Below, piece after piece: positions 8,618-18,157 of a stretch of 34,260 nt of DNA. The first letter of the stretch is position 1; every line of letters begins with the position of its first letter. This DNA comes from Micrococcales bacterium (lineage in GTDB: Bacteria; Actinomycetota; Actinomycetes; Actinomycetales; Microbacteriaceae). The notes beneath the pieces are model-generated. The model was not told the DNA's origin. It saw nothing but the letters and a program-made list of their open reading frames with translations, and did not search any database. The position numbers and the translations under genes are program-made. The DNA lies in the NCBI GenBank assembly GCA_947489135.1, contig CANLCU010000008.1, positions 1-34,260 on the forward strand, read 5' to 3'.

Positions 8618-11211
8618 TAGACCCTCGGCTTCTCACGCATCTCGTAGGTTTCAATGATGTCCCCTACCAAGATCTCGTTGAATCCTGCAAGACCAATACC
8701 ACACTCAAAGTCAGTCTTAACCTCGGTTGCATCGTCCTTGAATCTCTTTAGAGATTCAATCTTTAGGTTCTCTGCAAGCATTGTGCCATCACGAGAGATA
8801 CGAGCAAGGCTGTTTCTCTTAATTGAACCTGAGCGAACGATAGAACCTGCGATTGTGCCAACCTTTGAAGACTTGAAGATCTCGCGAACCTCGGCTGAAC
8901 CAAGAGCGGCTTCTTCGTATTCTGGCTTGAGCATTCCCTTGAGTGATTTCTCAATGTCATCAAGTGCTGCATAGATAACTGAGTAGAAACGAACGTCAAC
9001 ACCTTCACGGTCAGCTCGTTCCTTGGCCTTGTTATCTGGCTTGACGTTGAATCCAATGATGATTGCGTTGTCAACTGTTGCCAGGTTAACATCGCTCTCA
9101 GTAACAGCACCAACACCACGGTGGATGATACGTAGCTGAACTGAGTCATCAACTTCAATCTTGAGAAGTGCATCTTCAAGTGCTTCAACAGCACCAGAAA
9201 CGTCACCCTTGATGACCAAGTTGAGAGATTCAACCTTGCCCTCCTCGAAGGCCTTGGTGAAGTCTTCGAGGCTAACGCGCTTACGAGTCTTAGCAAGAAG
9301 AGCATTTCTATCTGCAGCTTCTCGCTTCTCAGCGATCTGTCTTGCCTGACGCTCATCTTCGGTAACAACAAATGTGTCACCCGCACGAGGAACAGACTGC
9401 AGACCTAGAACCTGCACAGGTCTTGAAGGACCTGCTGATTCAACTGCCTCACCGTTCTCGTTGAACATCGCACGCACACGACCGTGAGCAGCACCGGCAA
9501 CAATTGAATCTCCAACACTTAGAGTTCCTGACTGAATCAGAACTGTTGCTACCGATCCACGTCCCTTGTCTAGGTTGGCTTCAATAGCAACACCACGAGC
9601 ATCACGGTTAGGGTTAGCGCGAAGATCTAGGGCAGCATCTGCAGTTAGCAGAACAGCATCTAGAAGTTCAGGAATACCAGCACCGGTTAGAGCAGACACA
9701 TCTACGAACAGAACATCGCCACCGTACTCTTCAGCAACCAAGTTGAACTCAGTTAGCTGTTGACGAATCTTGGCAGGGTTTGCTCCCTCTTTATCAACCT
9801 TGTTCACAGCAACAACAATTGGCACACCTGCAGACTGAGCGTGGTTCAACGCTTCAACTGTCTGTGGCATAACACCGTCATCGGCTGCAACAACCAAGAT
9901 TGCAATGTCAGTTACCTGAGCACCACGTGCACGCATAGCTGTAAACGCCTCGTGACCTGGTGTATCGATAAAGGTAATCGGACGATCAACACCTTCGTGC
10001 ATGCTGTGAACTTGGTAAGCACCAATGTGCTGTGTAATACCACCAGCCTCACCGCCTTGAACATTCGCGTTTCGGATCTTGTCAAGCAAACGAGTCTTAC
10101 CATGATCAACGTGACCCATAACGGTCACAACTGGTGCACGGAATTCCATGTCTTCGTCGTCTTCTTCGAAGTCAGTTGAAATGTCTAGACCGAATGAATC
10201 GAATAGCTCTCGCTCTTCATCTTCTGCTGAAACAACTTCAAGCTTGTAGCCAAGCTCTTCTCCAAGAATCTGGAATGTCTCTTCATCCAAAGATGCAGTT
10301 GCTGTTGCCATCTGACCTAGGTGGAATAGCACCGTGATCAGCTGACCAGCATTGGCATCAATCTTGTCTGCGAAGTCCTGAATAGATGAACCTCTGCGAA
10401 GACGAATAACTGTTGTGCCATCACCGCGTGGAACTACTGCACCACCGAGGCTTGGAGCTGAACGCTGTTCAAACTCTTCGCGCTTAACTCTCTTTGACTT
10501 TCTAGCCTTAGATGAACTTCTTGAGCCACCCTTACCGAAAGCACCGGCTGTACCGCCACCGCGACCACGACCACCAGCACCTGGACGACCTCCCGGAGGA
10601 CCGAAACCTGGAGCTCCACCTGGAGCACCTCCCGGTGCACCACCAGGACGAGGAGTAAATCCACCTGGACGAGAAGATCCGCCAGCACCAGCTGGACGAG
10701 GAGCTCCACCTGGTCTTGAAGGACCACCAGCACCAGCTGGACGAGGTGCTCCACCTGGACGAGTACCAGATTGACCTGGTCTACTCATACCTTGGTTAGA
10801 AGAGAAAGGATTGTTTCCTGGTCTTGCCATCGGACGAGGAATACCCATGCCCTGTGCTGCAGCAAATGGGTTGTTTCCTGGACGTGGAATACCAGCAGTT
10901 GGAGCTACCGGAGCAGCAGGAGCAGCTGGCTCGACAGGAGCAGTATCAGCAGGCTTTGCCTCTTCAACAGTTTCTTCTTTAGCAGCAGCTGCCTTAGTTG
11001 TCTTTGCCTTAGCTGGTGCTTTCTCAACCTTAGGAGCTTCTTCTTTTGGCTTAGCGTTTGGATACGCTGCACGAAGCTTGTTTGCCACCGGAGGGGCAAT
11101 GGTTGACGAACCGCTCTTGACGTATTCGCCCAATTCGTTTAATTTGGCCAGTGCCTCGGCAGTTTCAATACCGAGCTCTTTGGCAATGTCGTACACGCGT
11201 GGTAGCGCCAC
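8617..11211 (-). CDS. infB: Translation initiation factor IF-2
   Basis: GTPase that places initiator tRNA on the 30S subunit, 864 residues. The N-terminal IF2N module starts [13 protein letters not shown]. It is followed by an Ala/Lys/Glu-rich linker (about 50-105) and a Gly/Pro/Arg-rich disordered region (about 105-235) typical of actinobacterial IF-2. The G domain has GHVDHGKT (about 364-371), DTPGHEAF and NKVDK. C-terminal domains bind fMet-tRNA. The start is GTG at 11211, with SD AGGAGA 7 bases upstream; a leader hairpin overlaps this SD (11221-11246). It follows ylxR by 75 bases and overlaps rbfA by one base. Confidence 0.98.
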   Translation of the reverse strand: MALPRVYDIAKELGIETAEALAKLNELGEYVKSGSSTIAPPVANKLRAAYPNAKPKEEAPKVEKAPAKAKTTKAAAAKEETVEEAKPADTAPVEPAAPAAPVAPTAGIPRPGNNPFAAAQGMGIPRPMARPGNNPFSSNQGMSRPGQSGTRPGGAPRPAGAGGPSRPGGAPRPAGAGGSSRPGGFTPRPGGAPGGAPGGAPGFGPPGGRPGAGGRGRGGGTAGAFGKGGSRSSSKARKSKRVKREEFEQRSAPSLGGAVVPRGDGTTVIRLRRGSSIQDFADKIDANAGQLITVLFHLGQMATATASLDEETFQILGEELGYKLEVVSAEDEERELFDSFGLDISTDFEEDDEDMEFRAPVVTVMGHVDHGKTRLLDKIRNANVQGGEAGGITQHIGAYQVHSMHEGVDRPITFIDTPGHEAFTAMRARGAQVTDIAILVVAADDGVMPQTVEALNHAQSAGVPIVVAVNKVDKEGANPAKIRQQLTEFNLVAEEYGGDVLFVDVSALTGAGIPELLDAVLLTADAALDLRANPNRDARGVAIEANLDKGRGSVATVLIQSGTLSVGDSIVAGAAHGRVRAMFNENGEAVESAGPSRPVQVLGLQSVPRAGDTFVVTEDERQARQIAEKREAADRNALLAKTRKRVSLEDFTKAFEEGKVESLNLVIKGDVSGAVEALEDALLKIEVDDSVQLRIIHRGVGAVTESDVNLATVDNAIIIGFNVKPDNKAKERADREGVDVRFYSVIYAALDDIEKSLKGMLKPEYEEAALGSAEVREIFKSSKVGTIAGSIVRSGSIKRNSLARISRDGTMLAENLKIESLKRFKDDATEVKTDFECGIGLAGFNEILVGDIIETYEMREKPRV
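10682..10771. repeat. 45-bp tandem repeat (2 copies) inside infB
   Basis: Two in-frame 45-bp units with period from 10682 to 10727 encode two copies of a 15-residue Gly/Pro/Arg/Ala block ([11 protein letters not shown] followed by P/S-SRP). The first 32 bases are nearly identical between copies, then they diverge. It sits in the disordered linker of IF-2 and next to a shorter GGAP triplet run, so it is probably a local slippage product. Confidence 0.8.
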
Positions 11212-11220
11212 TTTATATCT

Positions 11221-11246
11221 CCTGTCTGGGACCCACCCCAGTCAGG
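11221..11246 (-). promoter_or_regulatory. Leader hairpin overlapping the infB ribosome binding site
   Basis: On the mRNA strand CCTG-A-CTGGG pairs with CCCAG-A-CAGG around a six-base loop: nine pairs with one A-A mismatch. The last arm includes the first bases of the infB SD (AGGAG, 11219-11223). No U-tract follows, so it is not a terminator. It could lower infB translation or respond to a factor; that is inferred from structure only. Confidence 0.45.
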
Positions 11247-11286
11247 GCAGGCTTATTGCTTTGAGGAACTCATTTCGAGGTGCTCA

Positions 11287-11556
11287 TTAGATCTCTAACA
11301 TCATTTCGGCCTGTTCTATTTGTTTGACTAAATCAGTTACTTGCTCAAGGTCAGCTTTTCCGCGAAATGCTCGCCCAAAGGCTTTTCTTTCAACCGCGGT
11401 TTCAAGACATTTCGTTTTCTTGTGTATCCAAGAGCCACGACCGGGCATTTTCTTTTCGGTATCAACACTCAGGTTTCCCTGAAAATTGGCTATCCGAATC
11501 AAATCTGATCGGTTGCCACGCTGGCGGCAGCCAACGCAAGTTCTAACTGGATACAT
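11287..11556 (-). CDS. ylxR: YlxR/RnpM family RNA-binding protein
   Basis: A small basic protein (DUF448), 89 residues, encoded between nusA and infB in most bacteria. The family signature RTCVGCRQRGNRSDLIRI is near the start, followed by PGRGSWIHK and the KAFGRAFRGK patch that forms the positively charged surface. Homologues in Firmicutes bind the RNase P RNA, hence the name RnpM; whether this copy does so is not known. It starts 58 bases after the nusA stop and 75 bases before infB. Only a weak GCAGG lies before the ATG. Confidence 0.93.
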   Translation of the reverse strand: MYPVRTCVGCRQRGNRSDLIRIANFQGNLSVDTEKKMPGRGSWIHKKTKCLETAVERKAFGRAFRGKADLEQVTDLVKQIEQAEMMLEI

Positions 11557-11614
11557 TCTAATGCCTGCATTCCCTAAAGCTCTAGCCTTTAATGTAACGG
11601 CGTAGGGCTACTGT

Positions 11615-12649
11615 TTATTCCTCGTCTTCGAGGTCATCAGCCATGATGTCAATCTTGGCTCCGGTTAGCTTGCTGGCAAGTCTAGAGTTCTGACCTTCCT
11701 TACCAATAGCAAGTGAAAGCTGGTATTCGGGGACTAGCACGCGAACCTTAGGGTGTTCTCCCCTAACAGCAGCACCGTCATTAACTACGAATGAGGCTGA
11801 AACTTTGGCTGGAGACAGGGCTTGAGCCACAAACTTAGCAATATCTTCTGAATAATCAACGATGTCGATCTTTTCATCGTTCAATTCAGCTGTTACTGCT
11901 CTAACTCTCTGGCCTAGCTCACCAATACAAGCACCCTTAGCATTTAGCCCTGCAACTGAGGTTCTAACCGCAATCTTGGTGCGGTGACCAGCTTCTCTAG
12001 CAACCTGGACAATTTCAACCTGCCCGCTGGCAATTTCAGGTACTTCAAGAGCAAATAGCTTACGAACAAGGCTCGGGTGAGTTCTAGAAACATTGATCTG
12101 AACCTGACCTCTAACGTTCTTGTCGACCTTGGTCACATAAAAACGCATTCTCTTACCGTGAGAGTAGTCCTCACCAGGAACTTGTTCTTCTGGAGGCATG
12201 ATTGCTTCTGCATCGCCTAACTTTACATAAACCATGTATGAACGAGGGCCCTGCTGAATTTCACCAGCAACAATATCTTCAACCTTGGCTTTGAATTCCC
12301 CATAAAGACCTTCATCAGAGATACCTCTGATTCGCTGAGCAATAACCTGCTTCGCAGCATTAGCAGCAATACGACCAAAATTCTCAGGAGTCTTATCTAC
12401 TTCAGGAACCTTTGAACCATTAGGCAAGGTAACTATTAGTTCGCCAGCTTCATTGCGTTCCTCAGTGTCAGGAACCATGATTACGATTTTGCCAGTCTTC
12501 TGGTCTAGTACTGCACGAGCTGGATCGCTGTTGCCTACGCTCTTGTGGTAGGCGGCTTCAACGGCGGCTTCAATAATTTCAACAAGTTCGTTGAAAGGAA
12601 TTTCTCGATCTCTTTCAACAAGTCGAAGAGCACCCAAATCGATGTCCAT
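11615..12649 (-). CDS. nusA: Transcription termination/antitermination protein NusA
   Basis: RNA polymerase-associated elongation factor, 344 residues from the ATG at 12649. That start gives the actinobacterial N-terminus MDIDLGALRLVERDREIP and has a perfect AGGAGG 7 bases upstream, so I prefer it to the ATG 33 bases further out. Domains in order are the N-terminal polymerase-binding domain (1-100), S1 (about 125-195, MRFYVTKVDKNVRGQV), KH1 (GLNAKGACIGELGQRV) and KH2 (YQLSLAIGKEGQNSRLA), then an acidic tail. No C-terminal AR repeats are present, as usual outside Proteobacteria. rimP, normally directly upstream, is absent; proS is there instead. Confidence 0.97.
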   Translation of the reverse strand: MDIDLGALRLVERDREIPFNELVEIIEAAVEAAYHKSVGNSDPARAVLDQKTGKIVIMVPDTEERNEAGELIVTLPNGSKVPEVDKTPENFGRIAANAAKQVIAQRIRGISDEGLYGEFKAKVEDIVAGEIQQGPRSYMVYVKLGDAEAIMPPEEQVPGEDYSHGKRMRFYVTKVDKNVRGQVQINVSRTHPSLVRKLFALEVPEIASGQVEIVQVAREAGHRTKIAVRTSVAGLNAKGACIGELGQRVRAVTAELNDEKIDIVDYSEDIAKFVAQALSPAKVSASFVVNDGAAVRGEHPKVRVLVPEYQLSLAIGKEGQNSRLASKLTGAKIDIMADDLEDEE

Positions 12650-12697
12650 GAAACGCCTCCTGGCCGCTAGTAAGTTATGCAAGCCACAAAGAAAGGA

Positions 12698-14452
12698 CTA
12701 TGTGAGCTCGGCTACCGCCAATTCTACCTTGACAGAGCGTCGCTCGCCAGAGCGTCTATCCCAAAGATCTACTTCTCCATTTTCTAGACCTCTACCCACA
12801 ATGACAATTTGAGGGATTCCCAGTAGTTCAGCATCGCTGAATTTTACGCCTGGGCTTACCTTTAGGCGGTCATCCAGAATGACTGACTTGCCCTTGGCTT
12901 CAAGCTCTTTAGCCAATTTGGCAGCAGTTTCGTAAATTACATCGTCCTTACCAGCGGCAACAACGTGGATATCTGCAGGAGAAACAGCAGCAGGCCAGAT
13001 CAGACCTTTTTCATCATTGTTTGCCTCAGCAAGAACAGCAATGATTCGAGTAACACCGATTCCATAAGAACCCATTGTCACAGTAACCAATTTGCCGTTT
13101 TCGTCTAGGACCTTGAGATCTAGTGCCTCAGCGTATTTTCTACCTAACTGGAATACGTGTCCGATTTCAATTCCTCGAGCAAGTTCCAAAGGTCCGCTGC
13201 CATCAGGAGCTGGATCTCCAGCACGAATTTCAGCTAAGTCAGCAATTCCATCGGCTTCAAAGTCTCGACCTGCTACCAAGTTGAAAGTGTGCTTATCTTT
13301 TTCGTTAGCACCTGAAATCCAAGAAGTACCTGTCACAACTCTTGGGTCTAAGAGATAACGAATCTTTGATTCAGCTTTCTCGCCTAAGAATTGAACACCG
13401 TTCTTGACCGGTCCAATGAATCCCTTGACCAACTCAGGATGCTTGACAAAATCTTCCTCGTTTGCTGTTTCTACTTCGTAGCCAGCAAATGCAATTTCTG
13501 CTCTCTTCATTTCAAGCTCGCGATCGCCTGGAATAGCAACGACGACAAGAGATCTCTTGTGCTTGATATCTGTCAAAGCCAAAACAACATGCTTAAGAGT
13601 GGACGCCGCAGTGACATCCTTCATCCCGAGTGAATCTTGGGCGAAAGAAACAAATGAATTTATTGAAGTGGCCCCTGGAGTCAAGTGTGTTTCGGCCTGA
13701 GGTAATCCTTCAATGCTCAACGCTTCTGGAGCTGAGATAGTCACAGCTTCAACGTTGGCAGCATAACCACCAGCTGATCTAACGAACGTGTCTTCACCAA
13801 TTGGAGATGGTGAAAGGAATTCTTCAGATGCTGATCCGCCCATTGCTCCTGCATCTGCGCGAACTATTACGTACTCGATACCTAGACGTGTAAATATTCT
13901 TTCGTATGCATCTCTTTGCGATTGGTACGAAGCAACAAGTCCTGCGTCAGATACATCAAATGAGTAAGCGTCCTTCATCACAAACTCGCGACCACGCAAT
14001 AGACCTGCACGAGGTCTAGCCTCATCACGATACTTGTTTTGAATTTGGAACAGAGTTAGTGGCAAATCTTTATAGCTTGAGTAAAGATCTTTCACCAAAA
14101 GAGTGAACATCTCCTCGTGAGTTGGGGCTAGAAGATAATCCGCTTTCTTTCTATCCTGCAGACGGAAAAGGTTATCGCCGTACTCGCTCCAACGACCTGT
14201 AACTTCAAAAGGTTCGCGAGGCAAAAGTGCAGGGAAGAAAACTTCTTGAGCTCCAGCAGCAGCCATCTCTTCACGAACAATCTGCTCAACTTTATCTTTT
14301 ACTGCAAGACCCAACGGTAACCAGGTGTAGATACCAGGTGCTGCTCTGCGGATGTATCCAGCTCTAACAAGAAGCTTGTGGCTGTCCACTTCGGCTTCAG
14401 CAGGATCTTCTCTTAGTGTTCGCAAGAATAACTGCGACATAGAAAGAATCAT
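12698..14452 (-). CDS. proS: Prolyl-tRNA synthetase
   Basis: Class II aminoacyl-tRNA synthetase charging tRNA-Pro, about 584 residues, bacterial type with the editing INS domain between motifs 2 and 3. Motif 2 is clear: [16 protein letters not shown] with the following [13 protein letters not shown]. Motif 3 lies at [12 protein letters not shown], and the anticodon domain is C-terminal. The reading frame opens with TTG at 14455 and ATG at 14452, right behind the ispG stop (TAATTGATG). I use the ATG because [17 protein letters not shown] matches the usual N-terminal length. An ATG at 14440 is also possible. Termination-reinitiation from ispG is likely. Confidence 0.97.
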   Translation of the reverse strand: MILSMSQLFLRTLREDPAEAEVDSHKLLVRAGYIRRAAPGIYTWLPLGLAVKDKVEQIVREEMAAAGAQEVFFPALLPREPFEVTGRWSEYGDNLFRLQDRKKADYLLAPTHEEMFTLLVKDLYSSYKDLPLTLFQIQNKYRDEARPRAGLLRGREFVMKDAYSFDVSDAGLVASYQSQRDAYERIFTRLGIEYVIVRADAGAMGGSASEEFLSPSPIGEDTFVRSAGGYAANVEAVTISAPEALSIEGLPQAETHLTPGATSINSFVSFAQDSLGMKDVTAASTLKHVVLALTDIKHKRSLVVVAIPGDRELEMKRAEIAFAGYEVETANEEDFVKHPELVKGFIGPVKNGVQFLGEKAESKIRYLLDPRVVTGTSWISGANEKDKHTFNLVAGRDFEADGIADLAEIRAGDPAPDGSGPLELARGIEIGHVFQLGRKYAEALDLKVLDENGKLVTVTMGSYGIGVTRIIAVLAEANNDEKGLIWPAAVSPADIHVVAAGKDDVIYETAAKLAKELEAKGKSVILDDRLKVSPGVKFSDAELLGIPQIVIVGRGLENGEVDLWDRRSGERRSVKVELAVAELT

Positions 14453-14455
14453 CAA

Positions 14456-15613
14456 TTAATCTTTCTTCGCGACAACAACCTGAGGGCTGCCGACTAGGCT
14501 TGGGTCCATTTCGCCAGCTAGTCTGTTTGCCTCTTCAATTAGAGTTGCAACGATTTCGCTCTCAGGCACAGTCTTTATTACTTCACCCTTAACAAAGATT
14601 TGACCCTTGCCGTTTCCTGATGCAACACCAAGGTCTGCTTCACGTGCTTCGCCAGGACCATTAACAACACAACCCATAACAGCTACACGAATTGGTACTG
14701 TCATGTGCTCAAGCCCCGCTGTTACATCTTCTGCCAGCTTGTAAACATCAACCTGTGCTCGGCCACAAGATGGACAAGAAACAATCTCGAACTTACGAGG
14801 ACGAAGATTTAGTGCTTCAAGAATCTTTGCTCCAACTTTTACTTCTTCAGCTGGTGGAGCTGAAAGTGAAACACGGATTGTGTCTCCGATTCCCTTGCTC
14901 AACAAAGCTCCGAACGCAACAGAAGATTTGATTGTTCCTTGGAATGCAGGACCAGCTTCAGTCACACCAAGGTGCAACGGCCAGTCTCCTTGCTCAGCAA
15001 GTAGTTCATAAGCACGAACCATAACTACAGGGTCGTTGTGCTTCACAGAAATCTTGAAGTCGTGGAAGTCGTGCTCTTCAAATAGTGACGCTTCCCAAAC
15101 AGCAGACTCAACTAGTGCTTCTGCAGTTGGCTTGCCATACTTCTGAAGAAGTCTTGGATCTAGCGAGCCTGCGTTTACACCGATACGAATTGATACGCCT
15201 GCATCTTTTGCAGCCTTGGCAATTTCGCCAACTTTGTCATCAAATTGACGAATGTTTCCTGGGTTAACTCGAACAGCACCACAACCTGCATCGATTGCTG
15301 CGAAAACATACTTTGGCTGGAAGTGAATATCAGCGATAACTGGAATCTGAGATTTCTTCGCAATGATTCTTAGGACATCTGCGTCTTCTTGAGTTGGACA
15401 TGCAACACGGACAATGTCACAACCAGTGGCTGTTAGCTCGGCGATTTGTTGAAGTGTGCCGTTAATGTCAGTTGTCTGAGTTGTTGTCATGGATTGAATG
15501 GATACAGGTGAGTCACTACCGACACCGACATTTCCAACCTTGATCTGGCGAGTCTTACGTCTTGGGGTCAAGACAGGTGGGGTATTTGGTAGACCTAAGT
15601 TAATAGCTGGCAC
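14456..15613 (-). CDS. ispG: 4-hydroxy-3-methylbut-2-en-1-yl diphosphate synthase (flavodoxin)
   Basis: Penultimate step of the MEP isoprenoid pathway, converting MEcPP to HMBPP with a [4Fe-4S] cluster, 385 residues. Cluster ligands are visible as SCPSCGR (Cys280, Cys283), [10 protein letters not shown] (Cys315) and Glu322. The TIM-barrel part starts with [18 protein letters not shown]. The start is GTG at 15613; the region upstream offers only a weak GGAAGAAG. It lies between rip1 and proS, and dxr of the same pathway is two genes upstream in the same direction. Confidence 0.97.
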   Translation of the reverse strand: MPAINLGLPNTPPVLTPRRKTRQIKVGNVGVGSDSPVSIQSMTTTQTTDINGTLQQIAELTATGCDIVRVACPTQEDADVLRIIAKKSQIPVIADIHFQPKYVFAAIDAGCGAVRVNPGNIRQFDDKVGEIAKAAKDAGVSIRIGVNAGSLDPRLLQKYGKPTAEALVESAVWEASLFEEHDFHDFKISVKHNDPVVMVRAYELLAEQGDWPLHLGVTEAGPAFQGTIKSSVAFGALLSKGIGDTIRVSLSAPPAEEVKVGAKILEALNLRPRKFEIVSCPSCGRAQVDVYKLAEDVTAGLEHMTVPIRVAVMGCVVNGPGEAREADLGVASGNGKGQIFVKGEVIKTVPESEIVATLIEEANRLAGEMDPSLVGSPQVVVAKKD

Positions 15614-15693
15614 TTAAAATCACTTCTTCCTGATGCCAAAACGACATCGACATGGCTTTAGTCTAAACCGCTCGGCTTAGATGTCCCTTGAAC

Positions 15694-16947
15694 TTATAGG
15701 GAAAGCGGATTCAGGATGTCCCTGAGCACTAGAACTATGGTCAAGACAATAAGCAGGCTGGCTACAAAGTAAGCAATGGGCATCATCTGGCTGGTGTCAA
15801 CGGGACGTACCCATTTCTTCCCTCGAACCCTAAATACCCTTCGTTTGATTGACTCGTAAATAGCTCCGGCTATGTGACCGCCATCTAAAGGAACTAGCGG
15901 AACCATGTTAAAGACAAACAGGGCAACGTTTAGGGACATCAGTAGCCCGAGCTGTGAAAGCATCTTGTCTTCAAAGCTGATCGAGGCATCCGAGGCGATC
16001 TGACCAGAGAACTGTCCCAGTCCAATGATCGAAATAGCGCCATTTTCATTTCGTTCAGAGCCAGGTGCTATTTCTGTAAGAGCTGCTCCTGCTTGAAGAG
16101 GGAGTTGAATGATCATGGCTGCTGTATCGGACATCATCATTCCAACTTGACCAAGCGCAGCACCAACACTTTGAGGAACACGCTCAACTTCTAGATAGAC
16201 ACCAAGGTAGGGTCTTGATTCGCCTGCTGATGTCAGCAAGGTTGGCTCAATGGTCAGACTTACCTGCACGCTATTTCGATCAACGACCATTGAGACGCTC
16301 TTACCAACAGAATCTTGAAGTTGCGATTCAACATCTGACCAATACTCAACAGGCTGACCAGCAAAGCTCAGAATCTTGTCCCCTGGCAATAAACCAGCTT
16401 TGCTAGAAGGAGAAACAGGATTTGGATCAGCACAGTCTTTATTTGTTTCGCTAGGAACACATGACAAAACATCTTTTACAGTGGAGGTTCTTTCGTAGGC
16501 ACCAAAACCAGAAAACAAGACAACTGCAAGAACCGCTGCAATTAATAGGTTGGCAAATGGTCCACCAAACATGATGATGAGTTTCTTCCAAGGAGCAAGC
16601 TGATAGAAAGTCTTACCTTCATCCTCTTCAGCAATAACGATCTGCTCATTAGGTTGAGCACCTGCAGTAAGTCTTTGCCACCAATTCTTCTTGGCATTCG
16701 CAGCTTGAGTTGGAGGAAGCATTCCTACCATTTGGATGTATCCACCAAGTGGAATCAACTTGATGCCGTATTCGGTGTCACCTCTTTTTCTAGAAAAGAG
16801 CGTTGGGCCAAAGCCAACCATGTACTTAGTGACTTTTACGCCAAACTTCTTTGCAGGCCACATGTGGCCAATCTCATGCAAAGCAATTGAGATTGCTAGT
16901 CCAATAAGTAAGAAGACCCAGCCACCGATGTTGTTTATTAAATCCAT
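15694..16947 (-). CDS. rip1: Site-2 intramembrane zinc protease (RseP/Rip1 family)
   Basis: M50 family protease that cleaves transmembrane anti-sigma factors in regulated intramembrane proteolysis, 417 residues. The HEIGH zinc motif is in the first membrane helix (His24, Glu25, His28). A PDZ domain lies at about 178-235, and the second active-site motif LDGGH at about 354-358 provides the Asp ligand. A final helix lies near the C-terminus. The linker between helices has an insert around residues 80-115 typical of actinobacterial Rip1. It follows dxr by 36 bases. A -10-like TAGGTT lies exactly 6 bases before the ATG, so a separate leaderless start is possible. The anti-sigma substrate is not in the window. 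Confidence 0.94.
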   Translation of the reverse strand: MDLINNIGGWVFLLIGLAISIALHEIGHMWPAKKFGVKVTKYMVGFGPTLFSRKRGDTEYGIKLIPLGGYIQMVGMLPPTQAANAKKNWWQRLTAGAQPNEQIVIAEEDEGKTFYQLAPWKKLIIMFGGPFANLLIAAVLAVVLFSGFGAYERTSTVKDVLSCVPSETNKDCADPNPVSPSSKAGLLPGDKILSFAGQPVEYWSDVESQLQDSVGKSVSMVVDRNSVQVSLTIEPTLLTSAGESRPYLGVYLEVERVPQSVGAALGQVGMMMSDTAAMIIQLPLQAGAALTEIAPGSERNENGAISIIGLGQFSGQIASDASISFEDKMLSQLGLLMSLNVALFVFNMVPLVPLDGGHIAGAIYESIKRRVFRVRGKKWVRPVDTSQMMPIAYFVASLLIVLTIVLVLRDILNPLSL

Positions 16948-16953
16948 TTGTCT

Positions 16954-16959
16954 AACCTA
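16954..16959 (-). promoter_or_regulatory. Possible -10 element of a leaderless rip1 transcript
   Basis: The minus strand reads TAGGTT, then six bases, then the rip1 ATG. The TANNNT hexamer at this exact distance is the actinobacterial leaderless pattern. No SD is seen. rip1 can also be read from the dxr transcript. Confidence 0.35.
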
Positions 16960-16983
16960 ACTAAGCTGACCGACATTCAGTAT

Positions 16984-18075
16984 TTAGCTTCGATTGGCTA
17001 TCAGTCGATTGGCAGTTTCTCTAGCCCACACTTCAGCAGCAAGCACTGATTCAAAAGTCATCTCTTGTTGTGGTTTGTGAGAGGCCACAACCTCTTCGAT
17101 AATTTCTATAATCTCTGGGAAAGAAATTGCTTTGTCGTGGAAAGCATCAACTGCCTGCTCGTTTGCTGCGTTATAAACAGCTGGGTAAGTAAGACCAGCA
17201 GAACCAACCTGTCTAGCGATCTTTACTGCTTTGAACACATCTTCATCTAGAGGTTCGAATGTCCAAGTATGTGCCTTGGTGAAATCAACTGGTGGGCTTA
17301 CATTTTCAATACGCTCAGGCCAGGTCATCCCTAATGCAATCGGTAGCTTCATGTCTGGTGGTGAGCATTGAGCAATGATTGAGCCGTCAATGAAACTCAC
17401 CATTGAGTGGACAACTGACTGAGGGTGAACAGTAACTTCAATCTGATCAAAAGGAACATTGAAAAGTAGATGAGCTTCAATAAGTTCTAAACCTTTATTG
17501 ACCATGGTTGCTGAGTTAGTTGTTACTACTCTTCCCATAGTCCATGTCGGGTGCTTCAAAGCTTGCTCAGGTGTAACTTGCTTTAGTTGCTCAGCAGTGA
17601 AGCCTCTGAAAGGCCCTCCTGATGCAGTCAAGATAAGTGTTGCTACTTCTTTAGAATCTCCCGCTAAAAGACACTGAGCTAAAGCAGAGTGCTCAGAGTC
17701 AACTGGAACTATTTGTCCAGGAGCTGCGGCCTCAGTTACTAATCTCCCACCAACAATTAGTGACTCTTTGTTGGCTAGAGCTAAACGCTTGCCTGTCTTC
17801 AAGGTTGCCAGTGTTGGAGCTAAGCCAATAGATCCTGTTATGCCATTGATAACCACATCAGCATCTGTATTTTCAACTAGAGCTGTAGCTTCATCAGCAC
17901 CAATAGCCACGTTCTTTTCATTTACTGAGAACTTGCTGGCTTGAGCTGCTAGTAGTTCTTTATTTGAATTACCAGCAAGACCAACAACCTGAAACTTGTC
18001 AGGGTTAGCTTCAATAATCTCTAGGGCCTGGGTACCAATAGAGCCCGTGCTGCCCAGGATGATTATCTTCTTCAT
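16984..18075 (-). CDS. dxr: 1-deoxy-D-xylulose 5-phosphate reductoisomerase
   Basis: Second step of the MEP pathway, NADPH-dependent conversion of DXP to MEP, 363 residues, slightly shorter than the ~390-400 norm. The NADPH fold begins ILGSTGSIGTQALEII (5-20). ALANKESLIVGG and VPVDSEHSALAQ (about 138-149) give the metal-binding Asp/Glu residues. LTASGGPFRG is the substrate loop, and PTWTMGRVVTTNSATMVNKGLE the second catalytic block. It is the first gene of the minus-strand block and diverges from gabT. No SD is visible; CAAGAT lies 6 bases before the ATG, suggesting leaderless transcription with a weak -10. Confidence 0.97.
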   Translation of the reverse strand: MKKIIILGSTGSIGTQALEIIEANPDKFQVVGLAGNSNKELLAAQASKFSVNEKNVAIGADEATALVENTDADVVINGITGSIGLAPTLATLKTGKRLALANKESLIVGGRLVTEAAAPGQIVPVDSEHSALAQCLLAGDSKEVATLILTASGGPFRGFTAEQLKQVTPEQALKHPTWTMGRVVTTNSATMVNKGLELIEAHLLFNVPFDQIEVTVHPQSVVHSMVSFIDGSIIAQCSPPDMKLPIALGMTWPERIENVSPPVDFTKAHTWTFEPLDEDVFKAVKIARQVGSAGLTYPAVYNAANEQAVDAFHDKAISFPEIIEIIEEVVASHKPQQEMTFESVLAAEVWARETANRLIANRS

Positions 18076-18081
18076 GTCTCA

Positions 18082-18131
18082 ATCTTGCCACCAACCCCGT
18101 AATCCCTGCTGTTAGTGGCTTCTGGCAAGAT
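18082..18131. repeat. Inverted repeat ATCTTGCCA / TGGCAAGAT between dxr and gabT
   Basis: ATCTTGCCA at 18082-18090 and its exact reverse complement TGGCAAGAT at 18123-18131 are separated by 32 bases. The first half covers the presumed -10 of dxr on the minus strand; the second covers the presumed -35 zone of gabT. This symmetry suggests a shared divergent promoter/operator. Confidence 0.45.
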
Positions 18132-18142
18132 AAATCTGCCAG
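18122..18142 (+). promoter_or_regulatory. Imperfect palindrome upstream of gabT, candidate operator
   Basis: CTGGCA and TGCCAG flank an interior GAT/ATC pairing, giving nine paired positions with a single extra A. It ends 15 bases before the gabT ATG and overlaps the -35 zone of the TAGAAT promoter. The position would suit a repressor. The regulator is unknown. Confidence 0.4.
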
Positions 18143-18145
18143 GCG

Positions 18146-18151
18146 TAGAAT
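18146..18151 (+). promoter_or_regulatory. -10 element of leaderless gabT promoter
   Basis: TAGAAT ends 6 bases before the ATG at 18158, so transcription would start at the A of the start codon. No SD precedes gabT, which supports a leaderless mRNA. Confidence 0.55.
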
Positions 18152-18157
18152 TAGGGC

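Noticed and set aside
10415-10774. Proline-rich plus-strand frame antisense to infB
   Set aside because: It is the mirror of the Gly/Pro/Arg-rich IF-2 linker, where low-complexity DNA keeps other frames open.
10600-10800. Short repeats that could suggest a CRISPR or other repeat array
   Set aside because: They are in frame with IF-2, code for Gly/Pro/Ala repeats and have no regular spacers.
12650-12682. Longer N-terminus for NusA
   Set aside because: AGGAGG lies within this stretch and fits the ATG at 12649, which gives the normal MDID start.
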